A DNA stretch of 64,000 nucleotides, from positions 1-64,000 of the forward strand of contig CABUAT010000005.1 in the NCBI GenBank assembly GCA_902489665.1, written 5' to 3'. The translations under genes were made by a program, and so were the position numbers. Positions 42,834-51,770 of the stretch are shown in pieces (the first letter of the stretch is position 1; the number at the start of each line of letters is the position of its first letter). The notes below the pieces were generated by a model. It was not told the origin of the DNA. It was given only the letters and a program-made list of their open reading frames with translations, and did no database searches. The DNA is from an uncultured Collinsella sp. GTDB lineage: Bacteria > Actinomycetota > Coriobacteriia > Coriobacteriales > Coriobacteriaceae.

Positions 42834-43652
42834 ATGCCTCAGACTTACACTTTCGCCTCGTGGAACGTAAACGGCCTGCGCGCCGTGCTCAAAAAGGACC
42901 CGAGCTTTATCCAGATCGCGCAAGAACTCGACGTCGATATCCTGGCGTTGCAAGAGACCAAGCTGCAGGAGGGCCAGGTCGATATTGACCTGCCCGGCTA
43001 TCACCAAACCTGGAGCTACGCCGAGCGTAAAGGCTATTCGGGCACTGCGGTCTTTAGCCGCCAGGAACCGCTGCGCGTGCTGCACGCCGACGCACTGCTA
43101 CCCTACGCCGGCGAGAACGAGGCGGCCGAGCTCGTCGCCCAAGCCGCAACCGAGGGCCGCGTCTGTGCGCTCGAGTTCGACAAGTTTTGGTTTGTCGACG
43201 TCTATACGCCCAACGCACAAAATGAGCTCGCGCGCATCGACGTGCGTATGGCCTGGGACGATGCCTACCGCGGCTTTTTGAACGCGCTCGAGCGCGAGAC
43301 CGGCAAACCCGTCGTAACCTGCGGCGACTTTAACGTGGCGCATGAGGAGATCGACCTTAAGAACCCCAAGTCCAACCGCGGCAACGCAGGCTTTTCGGAC
43401 GAGGAACGCGGCAAGTTTACCGAGCTGCTCAACGCCGGCTTTACCGATACCTGGCGCGCGGCAAACCCCGACGTCGAGGGCGTCTACAGCTGGTGGAGCT
43501 ATCGCTTTAATGCCCGCAAGAACAACGCCGGCTGGCGCATCGATTACTTTCTGGTAAGCGATTCGATCGCCGCCAACGTTCGCGACACCGGCATCCGCGG
43601 CGACATCTTTGGCAGCGACCACTGCCCCGTCACCCTCACGCTAGAGCTCTAG
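42834..43652 (+). CDS. xth: Exodeoxyribonuclease III
   Basis: 272 residues, the usual length. AP endonuclease/3'-5' exonuclease of base-excision repair. Motifs: N-V-N-G-L-R-A (13-19), Q-E-T-K-L-Q (metal Glu), C-G-D-F-N-V-A-H, R-I-D-Y-F and G-S-D-H-C-P-V near the C-terminus supply the metal- and phosphate-binding residues. GAAAGG precedes the ATG by 5 nt. Divergent from the sirtuin gene and probably transcribed alone. Confidence 0.93.
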   Translation: MPQTYTFASWNVNGLRAVLKKDPSFIQIAQELDVDILALQETKLQEGQVDIDLPGYHQTWSYAERKGYSGTAVFSRQEPLRVLHADALLPYAGENEAAELVAQAATEGRVCALEFDKFWFVDVYTPNAQNELARIDVRMAWDDAYRGFLNALERETGKPVVTCGDFNVAHEEIDLKNPKSNRGNAGFSDEERGKFTELLNAGFTDTWRAANPDVEGVYSWWSYRFNARKNNAGWRIDYFLVSDSIAANVRDTGIRGDIFGSDHCPVTLTLEL

Positions 43653-43716
43653 CCCCAAGTAATTCCTCTAGGGGACAGAGGAAAACAGATCATGTGACCC
43701 CTCTCCCCCTATAAGG

Positions 43717-43777
43717 TGCGGTGGAATAGTTCCTGTTTGGGCAGCAAATAGCCAAAAACGAGAACCATTCCACCGCA
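43717..43777. repeat. 16-bp inverted repeat between xth and the ECF operon
   Basis: The arms 43717-43732 and 43762-43777 (TGCGGTGGAAT-R-GTTC) pair with one mismatch around a 29-nt loop. It lies between convergent genes and may terminate both. Confidence 0.85.
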
Positions 43778-43802
43778 AGTTCGTGAGGGAACGCGAAATG
43801 CC

Positions 43803-44516
43803 TTACAGCCCGTATTTCACGACGACACGGTTAATGCGACGGCACCAAGGCTTGTACAAGGCAGCCAAGAACACGCAGGTCGCGAGGCCGTGTGTGATAT
43901 CGAACGGCACTGCCGTGGCAAGACGTGCCATGGCACCCGCCCACGTGAGCGGTTGAACAAAACCGATAATGTCGTAGGCGTTGATCACAACGCCGTACAG
44001 CAAACCCGAAGCAAAGCCGTAGGTCAGCAGCGCCGGCATACGCACGGTGCCATCGGCGCGATCAAAAGCGCCGGCATGCGCCAGCGCACCGCCAACGTAT
44101 CCCACGAGCCCCCAGGCATACATCTGCCACGGCGTCCACATGCCCTGCCCAAAAAAGAAATTGCTGGTCAGCGCCGCCAACGCACCGACCATAAAGCCGT
44201 TACGACGACCGAGTGTCGCCCCGGCGATAATGGCGATGGCACTCACGGGTTTAAAGTCGGGGATGGGGCCAAACAAGATACGCCCCGCCGCGGCCAATGC
44301 TGCCAGAACCAGCGTGGGCATAATCTGGCGCAAACCCGGACGAGATGCCTCGTAACCCGCAAAGAACAGCGCGAGCACCAGCGCCACCACAACCAGCATG
44401 GCCAATGCTGCCTGCTCAACACCCGACAGCAACGCCGCAGCCATCACCGCCGGCACCGCCAACAACAGCGGGATCTCCAGTTTTGCAAGCAAGCGCGAGA
44501 AACGACAGTCCGTCAT
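43803..44516 (-). CDS. ECF transporter S component (substrate-binding)
   Basis: 237 residues, six predicted helices. D-F-K-P-V-S-A-I-A-I-I-A-G-A-T-L-G and F-F-F-G-Q-G-M-W-T-P-W-Q-M are typical of a group of actinobacterial and clostridial S components with unassigned vitamin or precursor substrate. The ATPase and T-component genes lie immediately upstream, so the module is complete. Start 44516 lies 4 nt after the ATPase stop. No riboswitch was recognised that would name the substrate. Confidence 0.8.
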   Translation of the reverse strand: MTDCRFSRLLAKLEIPLLLAVPAVMAAALLSGVEQAALAMLVVVALVLALFFAGYEASRPGLRQIMPTLVLAALAAAGRILFGPIPDFKPVSAIAIIAGATLGRRNGFMVGALAALTSNFFFGQGMWTPWQMYAWGLVGYVGGALAHAGAFDRADGTVRMPALLTYGFASGLLYGVVINAYDIIGFVQPLTWAGAMARLATAVPFDITHGLATCVFLAALYKPWCRRINRVVVKYGL

Positions 44517-44520
44517 CCCA

Positions 44521-46164
44521 TCACGCCCTATAGAACACGTTGTCGGCAAAGAAGTCGGCCGGGGGCTCCGTGCAGGCAATCTCGCCGTCAAACATCATGG
44601 CGACGTCGTCGGCCACCTGCTCGGCAAAGTCCAAATCGTGCGTAGCCATGATGACGGTGCCGCCAGCCTTCGCATGGTCACGCAGGGCGCGGGCGATGAT
44701 GCGGCGGCTGGCCAGGTCCAAACCCTTGGTGGGCTCATCGAGCAATAGCAGCTCGGGGCCAATCAACAGCAGCTTTGCCAACGCAAGCAGCTGGCGCTGA
44801 CCGCCCGAAAGATCGTACGGGTGACGCGCCTCCAAGCCCGCCAGACCCAGACGCGCTGTCTGCTCCCGTGCTGCGGCCTCGTCGTATCCGCAGGTCGAGG
44901 CCCATTCCATCAGCTCATCGCGAACCGTCTCGGCAACCAGCAATGCTTTGGGATTCTGCGGCAGCAGCGCAGCCGAGGCCGCCCCGCGCACCATACGACC
45001 ACGCTGCAGCTTGGCAGTCTTGGCCAGCACCGAAAGCATCGTCGACTTGCCGCAGCCGTTACCGCCCACAACCGCATGCACCGCGCCAGACGAAAACGAC
45101 GCATCGAGCCCGCGCAGCACCCAGCCGGACGCTCGATCGTAGCGAAACCAGCCTTCCGACAGGGTGGTAGCCGACCCGCCGTGCATTTTTTGGAGTATTC
45201 TGCTTGCATCCGTGCGCGGGAAGGCTTCCGAGCCGTTCTCGAGCGACGTTTGCGCCACAAATTCGGACGATTTGTCCAATTCCGAACTTTTTTTCGCGCT
45301 CGATACGTCCCCGGGCGACTCCAGAGAGCCCAAATTGTCCTCACGCCTGCTGAATACTCCTTTATTTGCACATCGGATGGCACCCCACCCCAACATGTCA
45401 TCGGAAAACAGCGATTCTCGGCGTCCCAAAGAAGCCATATCCGCCACATCGCGCACGCGACCGTCCTCAATCCGGTACGCACACGTCGCGTATTCGAGCA
45501 TTGGGCGCGGCTGATGCGTCGCCACAACAACCGTGCAGCCCAGCTCGCGATTCACACGAAACAGCGCGTGCAGGAAATTCTTCTCGGCAACGGGATCGAG
45601 CTGAGACGTGGGCTCGTCGAGCAGCAGCACGTGCGGGCGCAACGCCAGAACGGCCGCCAACGACAGCAACTGTTTGCGACCACCCGAAAGCGTGTCAGTA
45701 TCGCGGTGAAGCCAATCTTCCAGCCCAAAGAAATAGCTGGTCTCAGCTACGCGACGGCGCATCTCATCACGTGCTAGCCCCAAGTTTTCCAGGCCAAACG
45801 CCATCTCGTGCCACACGGTCTCGCACACGATCTGGTTCTCGGGGTCCTGAAACACATAACCCACGCGCTCCGCCGATGCCCGCACGTCCATGTCGGCAAC
45901 GTTCTCGCCCAGCACGCGCGGCTCGCCGGAGAGCGTACCCGCCGGCGCGATCTCGGGCTTGAGCAGCGACAGCAGCGTCGACTTGCCCGAACCGGTACCG
46001 CCAACAAGCAGCGCAAATGCACCTTGGGGAACAGACCAGTCGAGCCCCTCGAGCACCGCAGCATCAGTATCGGGGTAGGCAAAGCTCAGGCTCCGCACCT
46101 CAATCGCCGGCATATCCGGGCCGCACGCCGCGCCCGACACCGGGCCCCTATCCAACCGAGCCAT
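44521..46164 (-). CDS. Fused double ECF ATPase (EcfA-EcfA')
   Basis: 547 residues with two complete ABC domains. First: Walker A G-G-T-G-S-G-K-S-T (55-63), Q-loop F-Q-D-P-E-N-Q, signature L-S-G-G-R-K, L-L-L-D-E-P-T-S-Q-L-D. Second: Walker A G-G-N-G-C-G-K-S-T (about 365-373), L-P-Q-N-P, signature L-S-G-G-Q-R, L-L-L-D-E-P-T-K-G-L-D. The linker (about 265-328) is encoded by an in-frame inverted-repeat element, listed separately. Its start overlaps the T-gene stop by one base. Powers uptake through the adjacent S and T proteins. Confidence 0.92.
   Translation of the reverse strand: MARLDRGPVSGAACGPDMPAIEVRSLSFAYPDTDAAVLEGLDWSVPQGAFALLVGGTGSGKSTLLSLLKPEIAPAGTLSGEPRVLGENVADMDVRASAERVGYVFQDPENQIVCETVWHEMAFGLENLGLARDEMRRRVAETSYFFGLEDWLHRDTDTLSGGRKQLLSLAAVLALRPHVLLLDEPTSQLDPVAEKNFLHALFRVNRELGCTVVVATHQPRPMLEYATCAYRIEDGRVRDVADMASLGRRESLFSDDMLGWGAIRCANKGVFSRREDNLGSLESPGDVSSAKKSSELDKSSEFVAQTSLENGSEAFPRTDASRILQKMHGGSATTLSEGWFRYDRASGWVLRGLDASFSSGAVHAVVGGNGCGKSTMLSVLAKTAKLQRGRMVRGAASAALLPQNPKALLVAETVRDELMEWASTCGYDEAAAREQTARLGLAGLEARHPYDLSGGQRQLLALAKLLLIGPELLLLDEPTKGLDLASRRIIARALRDHAKAGGTVIMATHDLDFAEQVADDVAMMFDGEIACTEPPADFFADNVFYRA
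45181..45371. mobile_element. Palindromic insertion element within the ECF ATPase gene
   Basis: About 191 bp with imperfect inverted ends: GTGCA then GGAGTATTCTGC on the left, mirrored by GCTGAATACTCC then TGCAC on the right. It also has internal inverted repeats (TTCGGA/TCCGAA and GGAC/GTCC around 45265-45285) and a T7 run. It falls exactly in the interdomain linker, and its minus-strand frame is open across about 64 codons, adding a Ser/Glu/Asp/Lys-rich, probably disordered peptide. No transposase, so it would be a non-autonomous palindromic element. Confidence 0.6.
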
Positions 46165-47063
46165 CAGCCAAACCTCTTCTCATCAATCGCGTGCAACGTG
46201 CAAGGCAGCACCATCCAGGCAGCGTACACAACATAGCCCGGCCACGGCGCCGGCACCGAGAGCTGCGGATAAAACGAATACTGCGTCGTCGCGGTCGTCG
46301 CCACGGCCACCGCGGCGGCGCCAAACAGCGCAAGCCCAACCAGCGCGGCAACATCGCCGCACCCCAGCCGATACCGCGCATACGTCGTTCGACGCGTCGC
46401 GGCGCCCCACCCACGGGAGCGCATGGCGTCCGCGCGCTCCAGCGAATCTTCCATGCCCCAGCCCATCAACACACTCGATGCCCGCAAACGCGAACGCACG
46501 GGGTCGGCCGGCGCGCGGCCCGGCACATCAATCGCATCTTGCACCGCCAGCACCGTACGGCCGCGGCGCAAAAACTGCGGGATCAGCCGCATGCACATCG
46601 AGATCATGAGCGCGATTACCGGCGCGGTGTTGCCCAGGAGCGCGAGCACCTTGTCGTATTCGAGCATCGACGCCGCGGCCTCAAACCACAGCACACTCGC
46701 CACAAACAGCCCGCCCATGCACAGGCCGTACACCATGCTCTCCAAATACACCGCGCGCATGCCGATGCGGAAAAGCTCCGTCGAGCCCGATGCGCTAAAC
46801 AGCGGGTTGACCAGCGCGATAATCAAAATCACCGGCAGCTGCCAGCGCAACGCACCCAGCGTGCGGGCAGCACCGCGGGTCGCAAATCCGTACGCCAGTC
46901 CGCCTGCGAGCGACAGCGCAATCAGCACCGGCTGCATCGAGAACATGGTGAGCCCCAGCGTCAGCACCATATAGAGTGCCGGCACCGCCGGATGCGACAT
47001 CGAGAATGCCGCCACGGGCTCGGCGCCCGAACCCTCTCGCATGTTGTCCACGGCCACCCCCAT
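46164..47063 (-). CDS. ECF transporter T component
   Basis: 299 residues. Membrane bundle (about 25-150) followed by a cytoplasmic coupling region with the diagnostic M-R-S-R-G-W-G motif (A-R-G class) that contacts the ATPases, then two or three C-terminal helices. This is the CbiQ/EcfT family. ATG 47063 (GGTGAG 3 nt upstream) is the preferred start, with ATG 47042 possible; the longer frame would run into the divergent glmU promoter region. First gene of the T-A-S operon. Confidence 0.85.
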   Translation of the reverse strand: MGVAVDNMREGSGAEPVAAFSMSHPAVPALYMVLTLGLTMFSMQPVLIALSLAGGLAYGFATRGAARTLGALRWQLPVILIIALVNPLFSASGSTELFRIGMRAVYLESMVYGLCMGGLFVASVLWFEAAASMLEYDKVLALLGNTAPVIALMISMCMRLIPQFLRRGRTVLAVQDAIDVPGRAPADPVRSRLRASSVLMGWGMEDSLERADAMRSRGWGAATRRTTYARYRLGCGDVAALVGLALFGAAAVAVATTATTQYSFYPQLSVPAPWPGYVVYAAWMVLPCTLHAIDEKRFG

Positions 47064-47250
47064 TCTCTCACCAAAATGCCAGCGCCGCAGCACCGCCGGC
47101 ACCGCCCGCAAGCAGCGCAAACACCGCGCCGGCAGCACAGGCCTCGGCCACCGCGCGCCAATCGTTACGCGCTCATCATATGCCTGCGGTATCATATTGC
47201 GCCGTGTATCGTTTCCAAACGCACGTCTCTATAACGTAACAGGAGATCAC

Positions 47251-48663
47251 ATGGACGCAACCGCAATTATCCTCGCCGCCGGCGAGGGCACCCGCATGAA
47301 GTCGAACCACTGCAAGGTTTCGCACAAGATCCTGGGCAAGCCCATGGTTCAGTGGATCGTCGACGCCACCATCAAGGCCGGCTGCAGCCGCGTCGTGGTC
47401 GTCATCGGCAGCCACGCCGACGAGATGCGCGCCCTTATCGACGGCGCCTACGCCAACAGCGCCACCAAGGTCGAGTGCGTCGAGCAGACCGAGCGCCTGG
47501 GCACCGGCCACGCCGTAAAGGTCGCACTCGAGGCCTGCGGCATCGCGCAAGGCCCCGTTGTCGTGCTCAACGGCGACCTGCCGCTCATCACCGCCGACAC
47601 CGTTGCCAAGTTCGCGCAAACCGTCGCTACCGGCGAGCTCGCCTGCACCGTCATGACCATGACCCCGCCCGACCCCTTCGGCTACGGCCGCATCAAGCTG
47701 GGCGCCGACGGCCAGATTGAGCGCATCATCGAGCAGAAGGACTGCACACCCGAGCAGGCCGCCACGCTGCTGGAGTGCAACGCCGGCTGCTACGCCTTCG
47801 ACGGCGCGCAGCTCGCCGCCCACATTAACGAGATCGGCAACGACAACGCGCAGTCCGAGTACTATCTGCCCGACATGCTCGAGATCCTCAAAGGTCACGG
47901 CCAGGCAGTCTCCATCTTCCACTGCGATGACTACCGCGACGGCCTGGGCGTCAACAGCCGTATCCAGCTCGCGCAGCTCACCGCCATCGCGCGCGACCGC
48001 ATCAACGAGCACTGGATGGCCGAGGGCGTTACGTTCATCGACCCCACGCAGGCCTGGATCGGCCCCGATGCCGTTATCGGCCGCGACACCGTCGTGTGGC
48101 CGCAGACGCATCTGATCGGCCACGTCACCGTGGGCGAGGAGTGCCAGCTCGGCCCCAACAGCCGTCTCACCGACACCACCGTCGGCAGCGGCTGCACCAT
48201 CGATGAGACCATCGCCATCGAGGCCGTCATCGAGAACGGCGTCGACTGCGGCCCGCGCGCCTACCTGCGCCCGGGCACCCACATGCTCGACGGATCCAAG
48301 GCCGGCACGCACGTGGAGATCAAGAAGTCCACGATCGGTGAGGGCTCCAAGGTGCCGCACCTGTCTTACATCGGCGACACCACCATGGGCTCCGGCGTCA
48401 ACGTGGGCGCAGGCTCCATCACCTGCAACTACGACGGCGTCCACAAGCACAAGACCGTCATCGGCAAGGATGCCTTCATCGGTTCCGACACCATGATGGT
48501 CGCGCCCGCCCAGATCGGCGACGGCGCGCTCGTTGCCGCCGGCTCCGTCATCACCGAGCCGGTTCCGGCAGACGCACTCGGCCTGGGCCGCGCCCGTCAG
48601 GTAAATATCGAGGGCTGGGCCGCCGATTACCGCCGCCGCCTGCACGAGGACGACGAGGCATAA
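47251..48663 (+). CDS. glmU: Bifunctional GlmU (GlcNAc-1-P uridyltransferase / GlcN-1-P acetyltransferase)
   Basis: 470 residues. Makes UDP-GlcNAc for peptidoglycan. The N-terminal pyrophosphorylase has L-A-A-G-E-G-T-R-M-K-S (8-18) and N-G-D-L-P-L-I; the C-terminal left-handed beta-helix (about 260-455) has hexapeptide repeats and the acetyltransferase motif N-Y-D-G-V-H-K-H. ATG 47251 with AGGAGA 4 nt upstream. It leads the conserved glmU-prs-pth cluster and has its own terminator. Confidence 0.95.
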   Translation: MDATAIILAAGEGTRMKSNHCKVSHKILGKPMVQWIVDATIKAGCSRVVVVIGSHADEMRALIDGAYANSATKVECVEQTERLGTGHAVKVALEACGIAQGPVVVLNGDLPLITADTVAKFAQTVATGELACTVMTMTPPDPFGYGRIKLGADGQIERIIEQKDCTPEQAATLLECNAGCYAFDGAQLAAHINEIGNDNAQSEYYLPDMLEILKGHGQAVSIFHCDDYRDGLGVNSRIQLAQLTAIARDRINEHWMAEGVTFIDPTQAWIGPDAVIGRDTVVWPQTHLIGHVTVGEECQLGPNSRLTDTTVGSGCTIDETIAIEAVIENGVDCGPRAYLRPGTHMLDGSKAGTHVEIKKSTIGEGSKVPHLSYIGDTTMGSGVNVGAGSITCNYDGVHKHKTVIGKDAFIGSDTMMVAPAQIGDGALVAAGSVITEPVPADALGLGRARQVNIEGWAADYRRRLHEDDEA

Positions 48664-48678
48664 CGTTTTACCAAGCAC

Positions 48679-48713
48679 AAAAGGAGCTGTTCCCATGGGG
48701 ACGGCTCCTTTTT
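48679..48713 (+). terminator. Terminator of glmU
   Basis: AAAAGGAGC pairs with GCTCCTTTT, extended inside by GTTCCC/GGGGAC, and followed by a T run. It starts 15 nt after the stop. Confidence 0.85.
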
Positions 48714-48856
48714 CTATCGCGACCTGCGCGACCGGATGAGTGGTCGGTTCGTGTCCGTTGACGGTAAAGACGTTATCAAGACTCAATAAGCCCCGTCGCG
48801 CGGTTACAATGCAACAAGGCATCTATATGGCATTCGATGTATAAAGGAGAAGGGTA

Positions 48857-49843
48857 ATGCCGATTAATGATCCCGAGAAGTCGGAGAATATGCGCAAGTC
48901 CATCCGCGTGTATTCCGGTTCCTCCAACCGTCCCCTCGCTCAGAAGATCGCTGAGTACCTTGGGGTCGAGCTTTCGGGCCTTACGCTAAAGCAGTTCGCC
49001 AATGGTGAGATTTACGCCCGCTACGACGAGACCGTCCGCGGCGCCGACGTCTTCCTGATTCAGTCCGTGGCCGGCGGCAACGTCAACGACATGCTCATGG
49101 AGCTGCTCATCGCCACCGACGCTGCCAAGCGCGCATCCGCCCGCTCCATCACCGCCGTTATCACCCACTACGGCTATGCCCGCCAGGACCGCAAGGCCGG
49201 CCCGCGCGAGCCCATCACCGCCCGCCTCGTCGCCAACCTGCTCGAGCGCGCCGGCGTCGACCGCATCATCACCCTCGACCTGCACCAGGGTCAGATCCAG
49301 GGCTTCTTTGATATCCCGGTCAACCACCTGTCCGCACTGCCGCTGTTTGGCCAGTACTACAACGACATGCACTTCGACACCGACAACCTGGTTGTCGTCT
49401 CCCCCGACGTGGGTCGTGCCAAGGCCGCCAAGAAGCTGTCCGACATGCTCGGCTGCGACCTGGCCATCGCCCACAAGGGCCGTCCGCGCCACAACGCCGC
49501 CGAGGTCATGGGCATCATCGGTGACATCAAGGGCAAGACCTGCGTCATCAATGACGACATGATCGACACCGCTGGCACCCTGTGCGCCAACGTCAAGGAG
49601 CTCAAGGCCATGGGCGCTGGCGACATCTACGTCTGCGCCACCCACGGCATCTTCTCCGGTCCGGCCATCGAGCGCCTGAACGACGCCCCAATCGTCGAGT
49701 GCGTCGTCACCGATGCCATCCCCGTCGAGGTCGGCGGCAAGATTAAGACCATCTCGGTCGCCGAGGAGTTCGCTCAGGCCATCTCCGCCGTTTACCACGA
49801 GGAGCCCGTCTCCACGCTCGTCGGCGGCGACTTCGCGCTGTAA
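48857..49843 (+). CDS. prs: Ribose-phosphate pyrophosphokinase
   Basis: 328 residues. Forms PRPP for purine, pyrimidine, NAD and His synthesis, including the purF/M/N genes at the right end of this window. Signatures: F-A-N-G-E-I, Y-G-Y-A-R-Q-D-R-K (ATP flexible region), D-L-H-Q-G-Q-I-Q-G-F-F, and the PRPP loop N-D-D-M-I-D-T-A-G-T-L. AAAGGAGAAGGG lies upstream of the ATG. A TTGACG box at 48758 could be part of its promoter, though no good -10 follows at 17 nt. Confidence 0.95.
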   Translation: MPINDPEKSENMRKSIRVYSGSSNRPLAQKIAEYLGVELSGLTLKQFANGEIYARYDETVRGADVFLIQSVAGGNVNDMLMELLIATDAAKRASARSITAVITHYGYARQDRKAGPREPITARLVANLLERAGVDRIITLDLHQGQIQGFFDIPVNHLSALPLFGQYYNDMHFDTDNLVVVSPDVGRAKAAKKLSDMLGCDLAIAHKGRPRHNAAEVMGIIGDIKGKTCVINDDMIDTAGTLCANVKELKAMGAGDIYVCATHGIFSGPAIERLNDAPIVECVVTDAIPVEVGGKIKTISVAEEFAQAISAVYHEEPVSTLVGGDFAL

Positions 49844-49879
49844 TCCAGCGTGCATCTCATCATCTTTGGTGTTTTTAAA

Positions 49880-49908
49880 GGGTCGGAAGCTCGCTTCCGA
49901 CCCTTTTT
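49880..49908 (+). terminator. Terminator of prs
   Basis: Perfect 10-bp stem GGGTCGGAAG/CTTCCGACCC around a 4-nt loop, followed by TTTTT, 36 nt past the prs stop. Confidence 0.92.
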
Positions 49909-49928
49909 CTACCCCTCGACAACCTTCC

Positions 49929-50132
49929 CTGGACAATTAGTTCAGATACGTATTTTTTTAAAGCTCCAAAGGCCGTTCTGAGCCTTCTGAGCTCCCCGGC
50001 GAACGCCATACTGCCCAAAGCTCATCGCTTTCGAGTACGACCGCCGCATATTTACCCTCAAATCGCCCTCGAAAGCCCTTAGAAACGCCTCGAACGCCCG
50101 CCGTCTTATACGTATCTGAACTAACTGTCCAG
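49929..50132. mobile_element. Inverted-repeat (MITE-like) element, copy 1
   Basis: 204 bp with 25-bp terminal inverted repeats (CTGGACA-R-TTAGTTCAGATAC, one mismatch). No open frame of convincing coding character. Its ends match those of copy 2 at 51.45 kb over TGGACARTTAGTTCAGAT, and interior patches match copy 2 in the opposite orientation. Bases 50133-50294 beyond it hold no gene and carry the promoter region of the next gene. Confidence 0.8.
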
Positions 50133-50294
50133 TAGCTATCGTCAACCTTCGCGGCAGAGCTCAATTTCCTGCAATCCCCTCAACCGATTCCACCGATTTC
50201 ATAACACCCAGCCGTTCATGGCGCGCAGCGCCCCGCTGAGCGAAAAGAACGGTATGGCGGTCGCATTCTGCCGCCAACTTAGTACGTTATAGCT

Positions 50295-51422
50295 ATGACG
50301 ACCGTGATTTCACATCTCTCCGCCCTCCGCGCAATTCGTCGCGCACGACGGGCGTACTCTGCCCTACCCTGGGACTCCGTTGATAGCGAACAGCAAGCAC
50401 AGGCCTTGGCTGGCTGCATTCCCAACAATGACGCGATAGACTTTGGCGCACTTTCGATACTCGACGCCTGGAATGAAGATGATTCCGAACTGCTCGATCT
50501 TCTCGTTTCAAACGAAGACAACAGGCGCCCCGACAAGCGACTTCTTCAGCATATTCTCTCCACTCCTCTTCCTGAAGGTGCAATTATGCACGTCGAGGCC
50601 GACATCTACGCAACGTCTCCTGCCATGACAGCCATGCTTTGTTCCAAAAATGAATCAGTCGCCAAAACCTTGATGCTCCTTATGGAGCTGCTCGGAACCT
50701 ACTCACTTCCGCCCGAGGCAACTTACCCCATCGCCTACGACGACACGTGGCCCAAGGCCAACAGCTTCGAAGCGATGGACGACCTCGATTGCCAGGGCGA
50801 CCAACCGACACCCGAAAAGCCAGCCGAAACACGCTACGAACAGGCACACTATAGATGCGAACCCGCTACAACCATCGAAGAACTCGAGGCAGTCGCACGG
50901 TTCGCCAAAAGTAGTTCCTACGCCTCGTTTCGTACGGCTGTCAAACTCGCCCGGGCCGGATCCGCATCCCCAGCGGAATCATTGATGTTCGCCGTCCTGG
51001 GCGCGCCCATGCGCTTTGGCGGATTCGGGTGTTGCAGTTTGCCCACGGGAGGCCTGCTGCTCAACTATCGTGTCGATTTCGACACCCTTGCGGTCAACAT
51101 GTCCTCGGGCATCCCCTACGCCATCTGCGACTTATATTGCCCGGCCGCCGGAATCGACAACGAATACAACGGAATTGGACATGAGCTTCAAAACGCCCGC
51201 ATCCACGATGGCAATCGCAACAATGGCCTTAAAGCCATGGGTATCCACGTCCTGGTTATCAATCGTGACCAAATGAAGGACCTTGTTGCACTCGAAGCCT
51301 TCGCCCAGACGATGCATCGACTTGCGGGGGTTCGATTCCGCTACCGCATCAAGGGTTATCGCAAGCGTCAGGCTGCCTGGCTCAACGCCCTGCGGGCCGG
51401 AATCGGCCTCGCGCCGGTCTAA
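50295..51422 (+). CDS. Putative Vsr/DUF559-like nuclease-fold protein (AbiEi-type N-terminus)
   Basis: 375 residues. The C-terminal part (about 272-370) resembles the Vsr/DUF559 PD-(D/E)xK fold: strand with D279, then N-E290-Y-N-G, D305, R308 and the L-K-x-M-G-I-H-V-L-V-I strand. The N-terminus (I-S-H-L-S-A-L-R-A-I-R) and L-L-G-T-Y-S segment resemble actinobacterial proteins often labelled AbiEi-like antitoxin/DUF559. The canonical E-x-K/Q catalytic lysine is not evident, so activity is open. It sits between prs and pth, flanked by two related inverted-repeat elements, and lacks a partner gene. The start used has no strong Shine-Dalgarno. Probably an accessory gene. Confidence 0.5.
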   Translation: MTTVISHLSALRAIRRARRAYSALPWDSVDSEQQAQALAGCIPNNDAIDFGALSILDAWNEDDSELLDLLVSNEDNRRPDKRLLQHILSTPLPEGAIMHVEADIYATSPAMTAMLCSKNESVAKTLMLLMELLGTYSLPPEATYPIAYDDTWPKANSFEAMDDLDCQGDQPTPEKPAETRYEQAHYRCEPATTIEELEAVARFAKSSSYASFRTAVKLARAGSASPAESLMFAVLGAPMRFGGFGCCSLPTGGLLLNYRVDFDTLAVNMSSGIPYAICDLYCPAAGIDNEYNGIGHELQNARIHDGNRNNGLKAMGIHVLVINRDQMKDLVALEAFAQTMHRLAGVRFRYRIKGYRKRQAAWLNALRAGIGLAPV

Positions 51423-51453
51423 AAGACTTTTACCCAGTGTTACCTAGCATGGC

Positions 51454-51656
51454 TGGACAGTTAGTTCAGATTTGTATAAAAAGACGGCTAATATCGAGGT
51501 AGTTTGCCGCCATCCCGGCGCCAGTCACCTCATTTGAAGACTCGAAAGATCTGAAATAGCGCAAAATGTGCTCCCCAAAGCGCCGTGGCAGTTCCGCGGT
51601 CCCAATTTTGACAGTCAAAGACCTCTTGGTTTATACAAATCTGAACTAACTGTCCA
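51454..51656. mobile_element. Inverted-repeat (MITE-like) element, copy 2
   Basis: 203 bp with perfect 26-bp terminal inverted repeats (51454-51479 and 51631-51656, beginning TGGACAGTTAGTTCAGATTT). Same length and end sequence as copy 1; the centres differ strongly. It begins 31 nt after the nuclease-like gene. Confidence 0.85.
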
Positions 51657-51770
51657 CCCCGGCTTCTGACGACTGCCCAAACGCCCTCATACAGCCTCAA
51701 TCACCCGCCATTTGACAGCAGCAACGGGGTCGCTCACCATAGCAGGCGACAAATCAACGAAAGGATGAAC

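Noticed and set aside
49942..50145. Small minus-strand protein gene inside the inverted-repeat element
   Set aside because: It starts and ends in the terminal repeats, overlaps another frame of the same size, and has no ribosome-binding site or family pattern.
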